DNA of 64,000 nucleotides, taken from assembly GCF_018219155.1 (NCBI RefSeq), contig NZ_CP056123.1, positions 3,605,505 through 3,669,504 on the forward strand. The letters run 5' to 3'. The stretch's first letter is position 1. The number at the start of each line of letters is the position of its first letter. This DNA is from Moritella sp. 24 (GTDB taxonomy: Bacteria > Pseudomonadota > Gammaproteobacteria > Enterobacterales > Moritellaceae). Below the pieces are notes generated by a model, which saw nothing but the letters and a program-made list of their open reading frames with translations, ran no database searches and had not been told where the DNA came from. The translations under genes and the position numbers were made by a program. Below, piece by piece: positions 28,828 to 37,725 of this stretch.

Positions 28828-29259
28828 ATGACAATTAACAATATTCTTTGCCCTACCGACTTTTCAGGTACAGCGAATAAAGCGATAAGCTATGCTGCAG
28901 ACATGGCGTTGAAATATGATGCTACCTTACATTTAGTTAGTGTTATTAATGAGATCCATGGCTTTGATAGTTTTCAAGTACTCGCGATCACGCCCAGTGA
29001 CATTCACGAACATATGCTTAAAATAACGCAAGAAAAATTAGATGAATTAACCTCTGATATTAAACCGAGTATCCCACTACATACAGCGGTATTAGAAGGC
29101 CATCCATCAACAGAAATCACCCAAGCTGCCGCTGATTTTGATTGCGATATGATCATCATCGCAAGTCATGGTCGAACAGGGCTAGAACACATACTGATTG
29201 GTAGCGTTGCAGAATCTGTGACGCGTCACGCCCACTGCCCTGTGTTAATCGTCAAATAA
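28828..29259 (+). CDS. Universal stress protein, UspA family
   Basis: A 143-residue single-domain Usp with the family's nucleotide-binding fold. It begins NNILCPTDFSGTANKAISYA and ends with the ATP-binding motif IIIASHGRTGLEHILIGSVAESVTRHAHCPVLIV, the G-2x-G-9x-G(S/T) pattern. The ATG at 28828 with AGGAG is preferred over the one at 28777. It probably supports survival under stress; the signal is unknown. The roughly 300 bp upstream hold only the terminator described and AT-rich DNA. Confidence 0.93.
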   Translation: MTINNILCPTDFSGTANKAISYAADMALKYDATLHLVSVINEIHGFDSFQVLAITPSDIHEHMLKITQEKLDELTSDIKPSIPLHTAVLEGHPSTEITQAAADFDCDMIIIASHGRTGLEHILIGSVAESVTRHAHCPVLIVK

Positions 29260-29317
29260 ACGGATATAAATACTGTAAGACCCCAATAGACCAACTTAGC
29301 TAATGGGGTCACTAAGA

Positions 29318-30766
29318 TTAACGAGGAGTAAGTGTCAGTTGCAAATTTGTTGGGCGCATCGTAAATGCAAACTCCTCGCCTACTTCTGGCGCTTGTTCAG
29401 GCTGACTGATCGCGTAATACCAACATAAACGAGCAATAACAGCCTTGCCTTCCATCATCGCTAAGCGTTCGCCTGGGCAATGTCTTGCACCTGCACCAAA
29501 CGGTATATGGCTACTTTGTAAATGTGGGCATACAGGTTTTTCCGGTTTGGCTATCCAACGTTCAGGATTGAATTGTTGAGGACACTCCACTACTTTTTCA
29601 TCTAAACCACCGGGTCGTGTCAGAATAAAAATTGCAGTCCCTTTTGGTAATTTAATACCATTACTCAATACTGTATCTTCAGTGGGTTCCGCAGAAATAA
29701 GTGGGGCGGTACCTTTTAACCGTAAGCCTTCACGTAATACCGCCTCAATCAGTTCAAACTGCTCTAATGCGGCAAGGTCTAATGTTTCTATATCCCCGTT
29801 GCACACGCGTGATACTTCATCAATCACTTGTTGCTGTAAGGTTGGGCTTTGAGAAAGGTAGTACAGTGTCCAAGCCAGCATATTAGACGTTGTATCTTCA
29901 CCAGCCAGCAGTAATGTGAGTATGTTGGCAAATAATTCATCATCCGTTAATTTATTATCATCACTATCACTCGCCACAATCATCGCTTGTAAAATTGTTT
30001 CCGGTTCTTCTTCTAGTGCTTTATTATCGGCAAGTTCTCGCTTCGCTTTCGCGATCATACTGACCGCGAGTTGATAAATTTCTTCACGCGCTTTATCCAC
30101 TCTGCGTGCTTCGGGTGTACGGATATAACGCCACCATGGAAAAGGGTATTTACCGCGCTTATTTAATGCATGAAATAAGCGGTCAATATTGTCGCGTAAA
30201 CTCGTATCAGTATTACCAGATAACATATTGGTTTGATAACCAAACACCAAGCTTGTGGTGATATCGATGGTAAAGTGCTGCAATAAACGATGCACATCAA
30301 ACGCTTCACCTGTCGCTATTTTTTGATCGATCGCCGTTTGCAGATTAATGGATAATGATTTTAAATGAGGTACAAAATTAGCAAGAGTGCTATAAGAAAA
30401 TGCAGGCATAATTAACCGTCTCTGCCGTTTCCATTTATCCCCATTACTGGAAAATACACCGTGAAAGCCCAGATCTTCAAATAACCATTCTAAGCGCTCT
30501 GTACGATTAAATAACTTCGGTCTTTGCTTAATGATTTCTAAACCAATTTTAGGATCTGAAATCACTAAATACTGCTTATTTAATAATTTCATTTGATAAG
30601 CAGGGCCATATTCTTCCGCCCATTGCTCTAAATTAGTATGAAATGATTCTGGTGAAATCTGTGTGAAGTTGCCTAAGAGAGGTTTCTGTTTTGGACCCGG
30701 TAGATCACTAATCGTGGTCTCAGTGAATATTCCTGAGTCAATATCCTTAACTATTTTAGCATTCAT
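29318..30766 (-). CDS. Cytochrome P450 monooxygenase
   Basis: A 482-residue P450. The heme-thiolate Cys is residue 430 in FGAGARHCPGER. The I-helix oxygen-activation motif is LLLAGEDTTSN, the K-helix ExxR is EAVLREGLRL, and FNPERW completes the PERF region. A proline-rich start (LPGPKQKPLLGN) without a membrane anchor resembles the soluble, eukaryote-like (class E) bacterial P450s that act on fatty acids or terpenoids. No ferredoxin, ferredoxin reductase or fused reductase domain is adjacent, so its redox partner is encoded elsewhere. It stands between uspA and yheT on the minus strand. The substrate cannot be told. Confidence 0.94.
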   Translation of the reverse strand: MNAKIVKDIDSGIFTETTISDLPGPKQKPLLGNFTQISPESFHTNLEQWAEEYGPAYQMKLLNKQYLVISDPKIGLEIIKQRPKLFNRTERLEWLFEDLGFHGVFSSNGDKWKRQRRLIMPAFSYSTLANFVPHLKSLSINLQTAIDQKIATGEAFDVHRLLQHFTIDITTSLVFGYQTNMLSGNTDTSLRDNIDRLFHALNKRGKYPFPWWRYIRTPEARRVDKAREEIYQLAVSMIAKAKRELADNKALEEEPETILQAMIVASDSDDNKLTDDELFANILTLLLAGEDTTSNMLAWTLYYLSQSPTLQQQVIDEVSRVCNGDIETLDLAALEQFELIEAVLREGLRLKGTAPLISAEPTEDTVLSNGIKLPKGTAIFILTRPGGLDEKVVECPQQFNPERWIAKPEKPVCPHLQSSHIPFGAGARHCPGERLAMMEGKAVIARLCWYYAISQPEQAPEVGEEFAFTMRPTNLQLTLTPR

Positions 30767-30898
30767 TTAACTGTCCCTGTTTTCGATGAAATAGTGCGGA
30801 ATAAAAACCGCTACCATTAACAATAGGACATTTTTTTAAGATCGCATTACATGTGTAATCAATATCTTAAAAACGAGATCTGTTAAATATTGTCATTA

Positions 30899-31891
30899 TT
30901 ATTTTTTATCGTTAGTGAATTCACTAAACCAACTTGGGATCCGTTCTTCCAACCAATATTTCGGTTTTAAAATCGAGCCATAGACAAAACCAACATGCCC
31001 GCCATAGCGGCTTAATTCAAATAATATATTGTCCGACATTTCCTTCGGGGTGGGGATCACTTTTTTAGTTAAAAATGGGTCATCTTCGGCATGAATAAAC
31101 AATGTCGGAGTTTCGATCTTGTGTAAAAACTGCAAACTACTGCATTGACTATAATAGTCCAGCGCATCTTTAAAACCGTGTAAGGGGGCTGTCACTCGAT
31201 CGTCAAATTCGACAAAAGTATTTAATTTTTTGATTTGTGTTGTCGTTAAGTTCAATGCAGAACGCATATCTAAGTGTTCAAATTTACGTACGACACTGGC
31301 TTGGAGACGTTTAATCAGTCGGCGCTGATAAGCTTTAGAGAAACCTTTTTTGATCCGCTCTGCGCTTTCTGCTAACAATAATGGTGCCGATACAACGGAT
31401 GCCGCTAATAATTGAGATTGCTTCCCTGTTTGGGCTAAATAATGTGTTAACACACTGCCACCCAGCGAGTAACCAACAGCAAACAAAGGAGCACGAGGAT
31501 AACGCTTCGCAATTAACCCGATAACATAGCTTGCATCATTAGTGTCACCAGAGTGATAAGCACGTAATAAACGATTTGATTCTTCACTGCAACCACGAAA
31601 ATGCATGACAAGACCAATCCAGCCAGCCTCTTTTGCCGCTCGCATGATCCCTTTAACATAAGGTGATTCAACAGACCCTTCAAGCCCATGAAAAATAATA
31701 ATAATCGGTTTATTATTTTCAGCTATTGGTCGTTCAGTCCAGGCTAAATCAAGAAAATCACCGTCTTCAAGTTCTAGTCTTTCATTAATTGTCGGTAATT
31801 TCAGATTACGGCGGCTAATCGTCGGCAACATTGTTTGTAAATGTGCATTACGAATCCACCACTGCGGCTGAAACTGACTCGGTTGAAACAT
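30899..31891 (-). CDS. yheT: YheT-family alpha/beta hydrolase
   Basis: A 330-residue hydrolase aligned in memory with E. coli YheT. It has the N-terminal NAHLQTMLP, the LELEDGDFLDLAW strand, the oxyanion region IIFHGLEGS, the nucleophile elbow GYSLGGS, the acid region FIHAEDDPF, and the catalytic His in YGGHVGFVYG. YheT proteins are uncharacterised carboxylesterases in bacteria; their eukaryotic relatives (ABHD1/2/3) hydrolyse lipid esters. It lies 132 bp upstream of the P450 gene on the same strand, so co-expression is possible. Confidence 0.93.
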   Translation of the reverse strand: MFQPSQFQPQWWIRNAHLQTMLPTISRRNLKLPTINERLELEDGDFLDLAWTERPIAENNKPIIIIFHGLEGSVESPYVKGIMRAAKEAGWIGLVMHFRGCSEESNRLLRAYHSGDTNDASYVIGLIAKRYPRAPLFAVGYSLGGSVLTHYLAQTGKQSQLLAASVVSAPLLLAESAERIKKGFSKAYQRRLIKRLQASVVRKFEHLDMRSALNLTTTQIKKLNTFVEFDDRVTAPLHGFKDALDYYSQCSSLQFLHKIETPTLFIHAEDDPFLTKKVIPTPKEMSDNILFELSRYGGHVGFVYGSILKPKYWLEERIPSWFSEFTNDKK

Positions 31892-32087
31892 CTTTAAATA
31901 CCTTAAGTTAACCTATTAATCATTAAAACAACGACCTGCATCTTATTGGATATTTTATAATAACACCACTCGAATTTTTTATAGTAACACTACAATACGT
32001 TAAATTAGGGGCAAAGGAGTAATTGATACCGAAAGCATAAATAATACTGTAAACTTAAAATAATTTTACTTATAACCAGTGCCATAA

Positions 32088-32570
32088 ATGAACTATATAG
32101 AACTTGAATCTTATTCTCGAAAGTGGATCTTTAATCATAACTCGCTACCAATGAGTGCTGATGATTTAGCAACAATCAAACCGTTTAGCAAAGCAAGAGC
32201 GGGTCAATTATGGAGCCAACTCATTAGTTCACAATGTAACTTTACTGATCAATTCAGTAAAGGCGACTGGCCACATGATCAAAATACATGGTCACAAGAA
32301 GCAGACTGGCAACAAGCTTGGGACAACGATGACACTTATGAACTACCCGAAGAAGTGCTTGCACATTTGACTTGGGATGATAACAGCAAAGTTTATTTTT
32401 GTTACGAACGATTCAATATGATCGAAACAAACTGGGGTACATTTAGACGTAACTGGAAAAACTTTTTATTCTATGATGATGGCGCACTATTAATCTCTGC
32501 AAAACGTAAAGAAGCCCTTTCATTTCAGCAAGACGGTACTGTATTAATCGGTACTAGACAGCCTGTTTAG
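32088..32570 (+). CDS. DUF2947 family protein
   Basis: A 160-residue acidic, tryptophan-rich soluble protein (segments WPHDQNTWSQEADWQQAW and TNWGTFRRNWKNFLFYDDGALLI) that matches my memory of DUF2947, a family found mainly in Vibrio, Shewanella and relatives. Function unknown. It is followed by the ychJ-like gene 20 bp later, so the two probably form an operon. No strong ribosome site is visible upstream of the ATG. Confidence 0.8.
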   Translation: MNYIELESYSRKWIFNHNSLPMSADDLATIKPFSKARAGQLWSQLISSQCNFTDQFSKGDWPHDQNTWSQEADWQQAWDNDDTYELPEEVLAHLTWDDNSKVYFCYERFNMIETNWGTFRRNWKNFLFYDDGALLISAKRKEALSFQQDGTVLIGTRQPV

Positions 32571-32590
32571 CAACAAAAATAAGTACAATT

Positions 32591-33058
32591 ATGCATACTT
32601 CTTGTAGCTGTGGCTTAGCAATGCCCTTTAAAGATTGCTGTGGTAAATATATTTATGGCACAGCGGTTGCTCTAACTGCAGAGCAACTGATGCGTTCGCG
32701 TTATAGTGCTTATGTACATAACGTGCCGGTTTATTTAATGGCGACTCACCATCCTGATTTTATTGCCGACTTAAATGAAGATTTAATTGCTGAAACGGCT
32801 GAGAATACACAGTGGTTACGATTAGAAATAATCATGAGTCAAGGTGATGAAGAAAGCGCGACTGGTGTTGTAGAATTTAAAGCTTGGTTTAAAGATGGTG
32901 AAGAAGAAGCTTGTTTGCATGAACGCTCTAACTTCTTATTTCAAGATCAGCAATGGTTTTATACCCATGGTGAACAAAATCCTGCACCACTAAAACAAGG
33001 CCGCAATGACCCTTGCTTATGTGGTAGTACGAAAAAGTATAAGAAATGCTGTGGTTAA
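32591..33058 (+). CDS. ychJ: YchJ-family SEC-C zinc-motif protein
   Basis: A 155-residue protein with two cysteine zinc motifs. The first is CSCGLAMPFKDCCGKY at the N-terminus and the second, at the C-terminus, is the SEC-C motif NDPCLCGSTKKYKKCCG. Between them is an NTF2-like region (LMRSRYSAYV ... EFKAWF ... HERSNFLF). This is the YchJ architecture. SEC-C motifs are found in SecA, where they contact ribosomes and SecB; the role of YchJ itself is not known. Confidence 0.9.
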   Translation: MHTSCSCGLAMPFKDCCGKYIYGTAVALTAEQLMRSRYSAYVHNVPVYLMATHHPDFIADLNEDLIAETAENTQWLRLEIIMSQGDEESATGVVEFKAWFKDGEEEACLHERSNFLFQDQQWFYTHGEQNPAPLKQGRNDPCLCGSTKKYKKCCG

Positions 33059-33129
33059 TTAAGGCGACTATGCGGTAATATCATTACGCGATATGAAGAA
33101 AAGTACGCTAATCACAGAAAATATAGCTA

Positions 33130-33176
33130 ATACCAATGACAAAAATAAGTGCCCAACTGTTAATTGTCATTGGTAT
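33130..33176. repeat. Long inverted repeat ATACCAATGACAA
   Basis: A perfect 13-bp inverted repeat, ATACCAATGACAA (33130-33142) and TTGTCATTGGTAT (33164-33176), with a 21-nt loop, in the 180-bp gap between ychJ and purU. No T tract follows on either strand, so it is not a classical terminator. The TACCAATG core resembles intergenic palindromes I associate with marine gammaproteobacteria. Confidence 0.6.
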
Positions 33177-33238
33177 AAATACAAGATTTAAGTATTCAGC
33201 CATATCAATATAAACCATCAAATAAAGTAGTAGATATT

Positions 33239-34072
33239 ATGGAAAAGAAGATATTACTGGCCGATTGTCCCGACCAAAAAGGACTGATCTCAAAGATCAC
33301 CAACATTTGTTACAAGCACCAGCTTAACATTGTCAATAATACCGAGTTTGTTGATAACACGCATAACCGATTTTTCATGCGGACTGAACTCGAAGGTATA
33401 TTTAACGATGATACTTTACTTGCAGACCTCGATGGCGCCCTACCCACTGGTGCTCACCGTAAACTGGTATCAGCAGGCCGAAAGCGCATCGTTATTTTAG
33501 TCACCAAAGAGGCGCATTGCCTAGGTGATATTTTAATGAAAAACTACTACGGTGGTTTAGACGTTGAAATTGCTGCCGTTGTTGGTAATTATGATAATCT
33601 TGCCGAATTAGCCGAAAAATTTGATGTGCCTTACCATACCGTTTCTCACGTTGGCATTAGCCGTGAAGAACATGAAAAACGTATCATTGATAAAGTATCT
33701 GAATACCAGCCTGATTATGTTATTTTAGCTAAATATATGCGTATTCTCACGCCACATTTTGTGGCTGCGTTTGAAAATAAAATCATCAATATCCACCACT
33801 CTTTCTTACCTGCTTTTATTGGCGCACAACCTTATAAACAAGCATTTGAACGCGGTGTAAAAATTATTGGTGCAACAGCCCACTACGTCACGAATAACCT
33901 TGATGAAGGACCTATTATCCTGCAAGACGTGATCCACGTAGATCATAAATACAATGCCGAAGATATGGCACGTTCAGGCAAAGATGTCGAAAAATCAGTA
34001 CTCAGCAAGGCATTACGCCTGGTACTGGAAGAACGTGTATTTATTTATGAAAACCGCACAGTGGTATTCTAA
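33239..34072 (+). CDS. purU: Formyltetrahydrofolate deformylase
   Basis: Hydrolyses 10-formyl-tetrahydrofolate to formate and tetrahydrofolate, supplying formate for PurT-dependent purine synthesis and balancing one-carbon pools. At 277 residues (E. coli 280), residues about 1-80 are an ACT domain (LADCPDQKGLISKITNICYKH). The rest is the formyltransferase-like hydrolase domain, with conserved Asn and His in NKIINIHHSFLPAFIG and Asp in DEGPII. Conservation with E. coli is high throughout. It stands alone after the 180-bp gap with the inverted repeat. Confidence 0.96.
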   Translation: MEKKILLADCPDQKGLISKITNICYKHQLNIVNNTEFVDNTHNRFFMRTELEGIFNDDTLLADLDGALPTGAHRKLVSAGRKRIVILVTKEAHCLGDILMKNYYGGLDVEIAAVVGNYDNLAELAEKFDVPYHTVSHVGISREEHEKRIIDKVSEYQPDYVILAKYMRILTPHFVAAFENKIINIHHSFLPAFIGAQPYKQAFERGVKIIGATAHYVTNNLDEGPIILQDVIHVDHKYNAEDMARSGKDVEKSVLSKALRLVLEERVFIYENRTVVF

Positions 34073-34207
34073 CACCTTGCCTATTTAATAAATAATACGA
34101 GATCCATAAGCCATTATGGATCTATCTCTGCTTCCATTCATATTTACCTTTACACAAGTCACTAAATCGTTAATATTAATAACTTATTCCTCATATCACG
34201 GTTTATT

Positions 34208-34648
34208 ATGCTCACAATTATCTTTACTGCCTTACTTAGTAGTCTCTTCACCGCACTGACGTTTTTATATGTATTCAACAATGTTATTAAGCCATATCTC
34301 GCAACACAAATAGCGTTAATCAAAGAGGAAGCTGAAACGACTATTGAGCAAGCATCCCCACAAATAAGTAAAGAAATTGCCGATGCTATCGAGGCAAAAA
34401 TAACCGAAATGCAACCCGAATTAGAAGCGCATGTGAAACAAGAATTAGATCAAATCATTGAAGAATTTTTACCACAATTAAGTAAAGAGGTTGAAGAAGG
34501 GGTCGATAATTCATTTAAAAAGTTTATCCCAACCATGATGGGTTCTGCTGCTACGATGCCCGCTGAAACACTCATTAAAACCAGTTCAACACTACTCAGC
34601 ACAGGGATTGGGATCTTAAGAAGTGTCACCCCCGATGTAAAAAAATAA
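34208..34648 (+). CDS. Membrane-anchored, charged helical protein of unknown function
   Basis: A 146-residue protein with one N-terminal membrane helix (MLTIIFTALLSSLFTALTFLYVF) and a Glu/Lys/Gln-rich region of about 75 residues predicted to be coiled coil (PQISKEIADAIEAKITEMQPELEAHVKQ...). A short hydrophobic C-terminal stretch (LIKTSSTLLSTGIGILRSV) could be amphipathic. I recognise no family. Codon use is in keeping with the neighbours, and it sits between purU and the DUF3581 gene. Confidence 0.7.
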   Translation: MLTIIFTALLSSLFTALTFLYVFNNVIKPYLATQIALIKEEAETTIEQASPQISKEIADAIEAKITEMQPELEAHVKQELDQIIEEFLPQLSKEVEEGVDNSFKKFIPTMMGSAATMPAETLIKTSSTLLSTGIGILRSVTPDVKK

Positions 34649-34762
34649 CACGACGACATGATCCAGTAAGCATTTTAAATGCCATATTTGCAACTGGATC
34701 GACCTGCCAATAATTAAAAGTAATGTAGACTGGCGTTTTCATTATCGTAGTTTATATAAAAT

Positions 34763-35479
34763 ATGTTTCTAAACGAATTCTATTCTCAAGAAGACAGCAC
34801 TTTTCGCTTTACTCAACACCAAGCTAGTCATTTTGCTAAAACAGTTGCAAATGACTATAACAAGATCCACGATGTGGATAACAAACGCTTTTGTGTACCT
34901 GGCGATCTGCTTTTTGCTGTTTCTTTAGCTAAATTCGGTTTGTCTGAAACAATGAAAATAAATTTTACTGGCATGGTTAGAAATGACGTCGACTTGCAAT
35001 TCTCACCACTATCAGAAAATAAAACAACGATAATAAACGCAAATGAACAAGTATTAATGGAGCTAGAACTCGCAGGAAACTCATCTCATGATGACGAGAT
35101 CATTAGCAAAATTATTATTGAATATGTTCAGTTTTCAGGAAAGAACTTTCCTGATGTGATGGTTCCCCTCATGCGTAGCGAAAATTTAATGTTTAATCCA
35201 GCCCGTGCGCTTATCATGTACAAATGTATGGAAATAAACATGACACGTGTTGATGTGAAAAACATTGCGCTTAGATTTGATGAAGCACTCATTGATGTAA
35301 ATGGTAAACGTGCAACTGTGACTTTCAAATTTGATTTTTACGAAGGTGAAGAAAAAGTCGGTACAGGTCAAAAAGAAATGCTGCTAAGCGGTTTGATCCC
35401 GTATGAAGAATCTGTCATGAATGGTGTTATTGCCGATTACCAAGCTGCAAAAGTAAAATACCTTTCTGCAGCCAGCTAA
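34763..35479 (+). CDS. DUF3581 family protein
   Basis: A 238-residue soluble protein. The N-terminal segment VANDYNKIHDVDNKRFCVPGDLLFAVSL resembles the MaoC/hot-dog hydratase signature (x-D-x-N-x-x-H ... PG), though I cannot confirm the fold. The family, DUF3581, is restricted to marine gammaproteobacteria as far as I know. Function unknown; a role in acyl-CoA or acyl-ACP metabolism is only a guess from the hot-dog-like motif. No strong ribosome site is visible. Confidence 0.8.
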   Translation: MFLNEFYSQEDSTFRFTQHQASHFAKTVANDYNKIHDVDNKRFCVPGDLLFAVSLAKFGLSETMKINFTGMVRNDVDLQFSPLSENKTTIINANEQVLMELELAGNSSHDDEIISKIIIEYVQFSGKNFPDVMVPLMRSENLMFNPARALIMYKCMEINMTRVDVKNIALRFDEALIDVNGKRATVTFKFDFYEGEEKVGTGQKEMLLSGLIPYEESVMNGVIADYQAAKVKYLSAAS

Positions 35480-35495
35480 TATTACGCTTTATATA

Positions 35496-35969
35496 TTATT
35501 TGATGTGGTCGAGCGGTAATACCGTTCGGCTTAATACGTTACGTAACATAAAACTCGACCTCACTCCGGTAACGCCTTTAATTCGCGTCAACTTACCCAG
35601 TAATAGTTCTTGGTAGTGCTCCATATCCGGTACAATTACTTTTAACTGAAAATCCGCATCGCTACCCGTAATAATGCAACACTCCATCACATCTGGAATA
35701 GCTGCGATCTCAGCTTCAAAGTTATCAAAGCGTTCCGGCGTATGTCGATCCATACTGATATGGATATAAGCCGTTAGCTTTAACCCTAACTTCGCTTGAT
35801 CAAGCAATGTCACGTGCTTATCAATCAAACCTAATTCTTCTAAATGTTTTACACGTCTAGAGCAAGGTGATGCAGATAGGCCAATTTTGTCTGCTAACTC
35901 TAAATTACTGATCCTGCCATTTTCTTGTATCAGGTTAAGAATCAATTTATCTGTGCGATCTAATTTCAT
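35496..35969 (-). CDS. Lrp/AsnC-family transcriptional regulator
   Basis: A 157-residue regulator. The N-terminal winged helix (LDRTDKLILNLIQENGRISNLELADKIGLSASPCSRRVKHLEELGLI) is followed by the RAM/ACT-like ligand domain (about 70-145) with the family's GSDADFQLKVIVPD segment. GGAG lies 8 bp upstream of the ATG. It converges on the DUF3581 gene with 16 bp between. It belongs to the smaller Lrp-like paralogues (YbaO, BkdR, DecR type) and is not Lrp itself. The target may be adjacent or elsewhere. Confidence 0.92.
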   Translation of the reverse strand: MKLDRTDKLILNLIQENGRISNLELADKIGLSASPCSRRVKHLEELGLIDKHVTLLDQAKLGLKLTAYIHISMDRHTPERFDNFEAEIAAIPDVMECCIITGSDADFQLKVIVPDMEHYQELLLGKLTRIKGVTGVRSSFMLRNVLSRTVLPLDHIK

Positions 35970-36117
35970 ATTTATACTCCAACGCTATCATTATCATTTA
36001 TATTGGCCATTATCACCTCTATTTAATAAAACAAAGACTATATATAGCGCCCATAAATACCTTATGGGTTAATTATTGCTAATAATAGATAAAAGTACAA
36101 ATCTAATTGCGAAGAAC

Positions 36118-36372
36118 ATGGATATTAGTGCAAACATCGCAACCACATTTCAAAACAACCTCGATATACTAAATCCAGTTAAAGAAAACGCCAAAAGCTG
36201 ATTAGCAGACACCTTAATCCAGGTCAATGCGGTGATAGAAGTACCCTTCTTGCTACCAATCAGGAACACTCCTTATCCAGGGTTATCGTCATCACAAATG
36301 ACAGGCAATATTAGCGCAAAGATAGGTACCCTAAACGGTACCTTTTTTGTGTCTTATTTTTGTCATAAATAA
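36118..36372 (+). pseudogene. Interrupted reading frame with in-frame TGA
   Basis: Inside the 576-bp gap before the FabH-like gene, an ATG at 36118 opens 27 codons (MDISANIATTFQNNLDILNP...), is stopped by TGA at 36199-36201, and continues in the same frame for 56 more codons to a TAA at 36370. The second half reads like protein (LADTLIQVNAVIEVPFLLPI). The final codons run through a rho-independent terminator, which argues that the true coding end, if any, came earlier. I do not recognise it. It may be a decayed gene, a 27-residue small protein, or chance. Selenocysteine is not supported: no convincing hairpin follows the TGA. Confidence 0.3.
36324..36348 (+). terminator. Orphan rho-independent terminator
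   Basis: AGGTACC (36324-36330) pairs with GGTACCT (36337-36343) around a 6-nt loop and is followed by T5. No annotated plus-strand gene precedes it within 840 bp, so something unannotated is probably transcribed through 36.1-36.35 kb. Confidence 0.75.
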
Positions 36373-36545
36373 TCCAATATCAATAAATTAACTACCACTT
36401 TCAAATACTAGCCTCTATAATTAGCGAAATAATTTTAATTACACTCGTTTCGCTGAACAGCGTACAATAAAGACTAATCACCTCGTATTGCGTATATTTC
36501 ACGACCCGCTCTGTATTACCAGTCACCAAACATAGGTAAATTTAA

Positions 36546-37646
36546 ATGCATTATGCAAACATCACCGGTTGGGGTAAATGCCTACCACCAGCAACGCTAA
36601 CAAATGATGACCTGAGCACTTTTCTTGATACAAATGATGAGTGGATTCAATCTCGAACAGGTATGCAAGAGCGCCGAATTTCACATGTAAGCACGTCAGA
36701 ACTTGCTTATGTTGCAGCCTGCCAAGCAATCGCAGCAGCGGGTATTGATGCGACAGAACTTGACGGTATTTTCTTTGCAACTTGTACTGCAGATTGCACA
36801 CTGCCAAGTGCTGCATCAAAAGTACAAGCTAAATTAGGAGCTACAAACGCAGCCGTATTTGATATGAATGCAGCGTGTACTGGTTTTGTTTATGGTTTGA
36901 GTACCGCTAACGCTTTTATTCAAAGTGGCCAAATGGACAAGGTATTAGTGATCGGCGCTGAACGTATCAGCTATTTCCTTGATTGGACTGAACGTGGTAC
37001 AGCGGTATTGTTCGGTGACGGTGCTGGCGCAGTTATCCTTGAGTCAAGTGTTGAAAAACAAGGTATTTTAAGTAATAAAATTGGTTGTGATGGCGATGCT
37101 GGTCATATCCTTTCTGTACCAAACTTCGGTACTGACAGAGCTCGTTTCAAAAATATTGATGGCCTATTCGATTTTAATTTCGAAGGTAAAGAAATCTTTA
37201 AACGTGCAGTAACACGCATGGGTGAAGCATCTGCAATTGCACTTGAAAAAGCACAAATGACACCTGAAGATGTTGATTTCATTATTCCTCATCAAGCAAA
37301 CTTACGCATCATCGATTTCCTAGCAAAACGCATGGGTGCAAGCAAAGAAAAAGTGATGGTTAACGTACACAAATACGGTAATACTTCATCAGCAACAGTA
37401 CCAATCGCATTGTGTGAGGCCTTAGAAGAAGGCAGAATTAAAGCTGGTGATAATGTATTACTTGCTGCATTTGGCGGTGGCTTAACTTGGGGTGCAACTA
37501 TGATTAAGTGGGGTGAAAGAACAACGCCTATCGCAACTTCAGATGTTGTATTACCAGAATACAACGGCACAGCACTGGATCTCATCCAAGATGCAATTAA
37601 AGGCTGCCAAGATGCTAAATTAGCGCGCGAATCACAAGCCGAATAA
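36546..37646 (+). CDS. Beta-ketoacyl-ACP synthase III-like enzyme
   Basis: A 366-residue FabH-family condensing enzyme. The catalytic triad is visible: Cys in NAACTGFVYGLSTA, His in IIPHQANLRIID, Asn in KYGNTSSATVPIAL. DTNDEWIQSRTGMQERR is the family signature near residue 30. It is about 50 residues longer than E. coli FabH (317), with extra sequence at the C-terminus, and it is not in a fab cluster. So it may be a second FabH that loads particular acyl primers, not the housekeeping enzyme. A strong terminator follows. Confidence 0.88.
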   Translation: MHYANITGWGKCLPPATLTNDDLSTFLDTNDEWIQSRTGMQERRISHVSTSELAYVAACQAIAAAGIDATELDGIFFATCTADCTLPSAASKVQAKLGATNAAVFDMNAACTGFVYGLSTANAFIQSGQMDKVLVIGAERISYFLDWTERGTAVLFGDGAGAVILESSVEKQGILSNKIGCDGDAGHILSVPNFGTDRARFKNIDGLFDFNFEGKEIFKRAVTRMGEASAIALEKAQMTPEDVDFIIPHQANLRIIDFLAKRMGASKEKVMVNVHKYGNTSSATVPIALCEALEEGRIKAGDNVLLAAFGGGLTWGATMIKWGERTTPIATSDVVLPEYNGTALDLIQDAIKGCQDAKLARESQAE

Positions 37647-37675
37647 TAATAAACCTAAACACTTAGGTTTGCATA

Positions 37676-37710
37676 AAAAAGCCCTGATAATAATATTATC
37701 AGGGCTTTTT
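37676..37710. terminator. Terminator between the FabH-like gene and the Kazal lipoprotein gene
   Basis: A perfect 16-bp inverted repeat (arms 37676-37691 and 37695-37710, core GCCCTGATAAT), with a 3-nt loop and T5 on each side. It can serve both convergent genes. Confidence 0.93.
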
Positions 37711-37725
37711 AACATCCATGATTAA

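Noticed and set aside
29279-29310. GACCCC/GGGGTC hairpin as a terminator between uspA and the P450 gene
   Set aside because: The stem is short with an irregular interior, and neither strand has a T run after it.
36199-36240. Possible selenocysteine insertion at the in-frame TGA
   Set aside because: The bases after TGA form only a weak CACC/GGTG stem and nothing like a bacterial SECIS; no Sec-type redox protein is suggested by the flanking residues.
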